Part shown: in pieces, positions 63,510 through 64,000 of the stretch
Numbering within the stretch: position 1 is the stretch's first letter
Layout: each line of letters starts with the position of its first letter
Made by a program: the position numbers and the translations under genes
The notes under the pieces: generated by a model
The model's database searches: none
The model's input: only the letters and a program-made list of their open reading frames with translations
What the model was told of the DNA's origin: nothing
NCBI RefSeq assembly: GCF_000023465.1
Contig: NC_014041.1
Location: 124,001 to 188,000, forward strand
Length of the DNA: 64,000 nt
Reading direction: 5' to 3'
From: Zunongwangia profunda SM-A87
Lineage (GTDB): Bacteria; Bacteroidota; Bacteroidia; Flavobacteriales; Flavobacteriaceae

Positions 63510-64000
63510 ATGGAAATTAAACCCGAAATAGCCGAAAGAATAGAATTGCTGGAAGAGAAATTCAGAAATTCGGGTCAGGATATGGGGTCTTACCTTGATG
63601 GTCTCTTATACGACCGCTATTTAACCTACTGGGATTATATAAGTTTAGATACGTTGTTAAGTCTGCAAAAGCCGGAAACTCATTTCCCAGACGAAGAGAT
63701 TTTCCTAACCTATCATCAGATAACCGAGTTATACTTTAAGCTGATTATCCACGAGCAAAAGCAGGTGATCGAAAATCCTAATTTAACCGCACCTTATTTT
63801 ATTGAAAAGCTGAATAGGATCATCCGTTATTTTAGGGTGCTTATCAATTCTTTTGATATAATGATTAAAGGAATGGAGCGAGAGCAGTTTTTAAAGTTCC
63901 GAATGGCTTTATTACCGGCAAGCGGTTTCCAGTCGGCGCAGTTTAGAATGATCGAGTTTTATTCTACTCCGGTTGAAAATCTTGTAGACCATAAGATCAG
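63510..64000 (+). CDS. Tryptophan 2,3-dioxygenase, 3' end outside window
   Basis: 163 residues are visible; the frame is open at the window edge. Motifs: YLTYWDYISLDTLLSLQ, LTYHQITELYFKLIIHEQ (with the haem-side His) and FLKFRMALLPASGFQSAQF. These match tryptophan 2,3-dioxygenase, which opens the indole ring to N-formylkynurenine. It follows the tyrosine-breakdown genes. Confidence 0.88.
   Translation, partial: MEIKPEIAERIELLEEKFRNSGQDMGSYLDGLLYDRYLTYWDYISLDTLLSLQKPETHFPDEEIFLTYHQITELYFKLIIHEQKQVIENPNLTAPYFIEKLNRIIRYFRVLINSFDIMIKGMEREQFLKFRMALLPASGFQSAQFRMIEFYSTPVENLVDHKI

Overview
The window reads as a chromosomal segment of an AT-rich marine or soil Flavobacteriaceae (Bacteroidota), plausibly near Gramella, Zunongwangia or Salegentibacter; the genus is a guess. 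The signs are GLPGLI-family proteins, TonB-dependent receptors with N-terminal carboxypeptidase-regulatory-like domains, a type-2-like isoleucyl-tRNA synthetase followed by a DksA-like protein and LspA, few Shine-Dalgarno sites, TAnnTTTG-type promoter elements, and intergenic repeats typical of this family. About 50 intact protein genes, two tRNA-Asn genes, one TPP riboswitch, one IS110-family insertion sequence and several broken genes can be supported.

Layout. 1-8 kb: an S9 peptidase cut by the window edge, then housekeeping genes (HD hydrolase, acyltransferase, bacilliredoxin, TerB/J-domain protein, thioredoxin-like, LpxH, rhodanese, QueD). 8.2-14.3 kb: a TPP-riboswitch-led thiamine operon (thiS, thiC, two ThiE-type genes, thiG, thiH), split between thiE and thiG by a noncoding tandem repeat. 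15-18.3 kb: a fructan operon on the minus strand (GH32 lipoprotein, methionine aminopeptidase, fructokinase). 18.7-22.5 kb: a siderophore-type TonB receptor with a PepSY membrane protein. 23.3-24.4 kb: a 368-bp tandem array of GIY-YIG genes beside two tRNA-Asn genes. 24.5-28.4 kb: a macro-domain remnant, NAD salvage genes (pncB, pncA), a lipoprotein and an outer-membrane protein. 28.6-33.1 kb: gdhA, recO and a haem/hemoglobin-type TonB receptor.

33.2-42.3 kb is the main accessory block: a split plug-like gene, then seven secreted GLPGLI paralogues in tandem. A small secreted protein resembling the periplasmic domain of ExbD/TolR lies inside the array, and a large TonB-receptor-like barrel closes it. 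42.3-44.3 kb holds an IS110-family element inserted in a REP-like repeat; a second, uninterrupted copy of that repeat lies next to it, so the empty site can be read directly.

44.3-49.7 kb: ileS, a DksA-like gene, a beta-helix-like secreted protein and lspA. 49.7-51.1 kb: noncoding, three tandem copies of a ~375-bp unit. 51.1-54 kb: a minus-strand operon of retropepsin-like protease, RimK ligase, aspartoacylase-like deacylase and 5-formyltetrahydrofolate cyclo-ligase. 54.1-58.5 kb: uvrC, a patatin-barrel fusion and a frameshifted DUF2809 gene. 58.9-64 kb: a luciferase-like oxidoreductase, then aromatic amino-acid catabolism (hmgA, hpd, a DUF3108 protein, and tryptophan 2,3-dioxygenase cut by the window edge).

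The most unusual signals are the GLPGLI array with its stand-alone ExbD-like member, a 21-bp near-palindrome that is present or absent between otherwise matching repeat copies and also sits in frame inside ileS, the IS110 element with a readable empty site, and the GIY-YIG array in which one copy carries two compensating homopolymer shifts.
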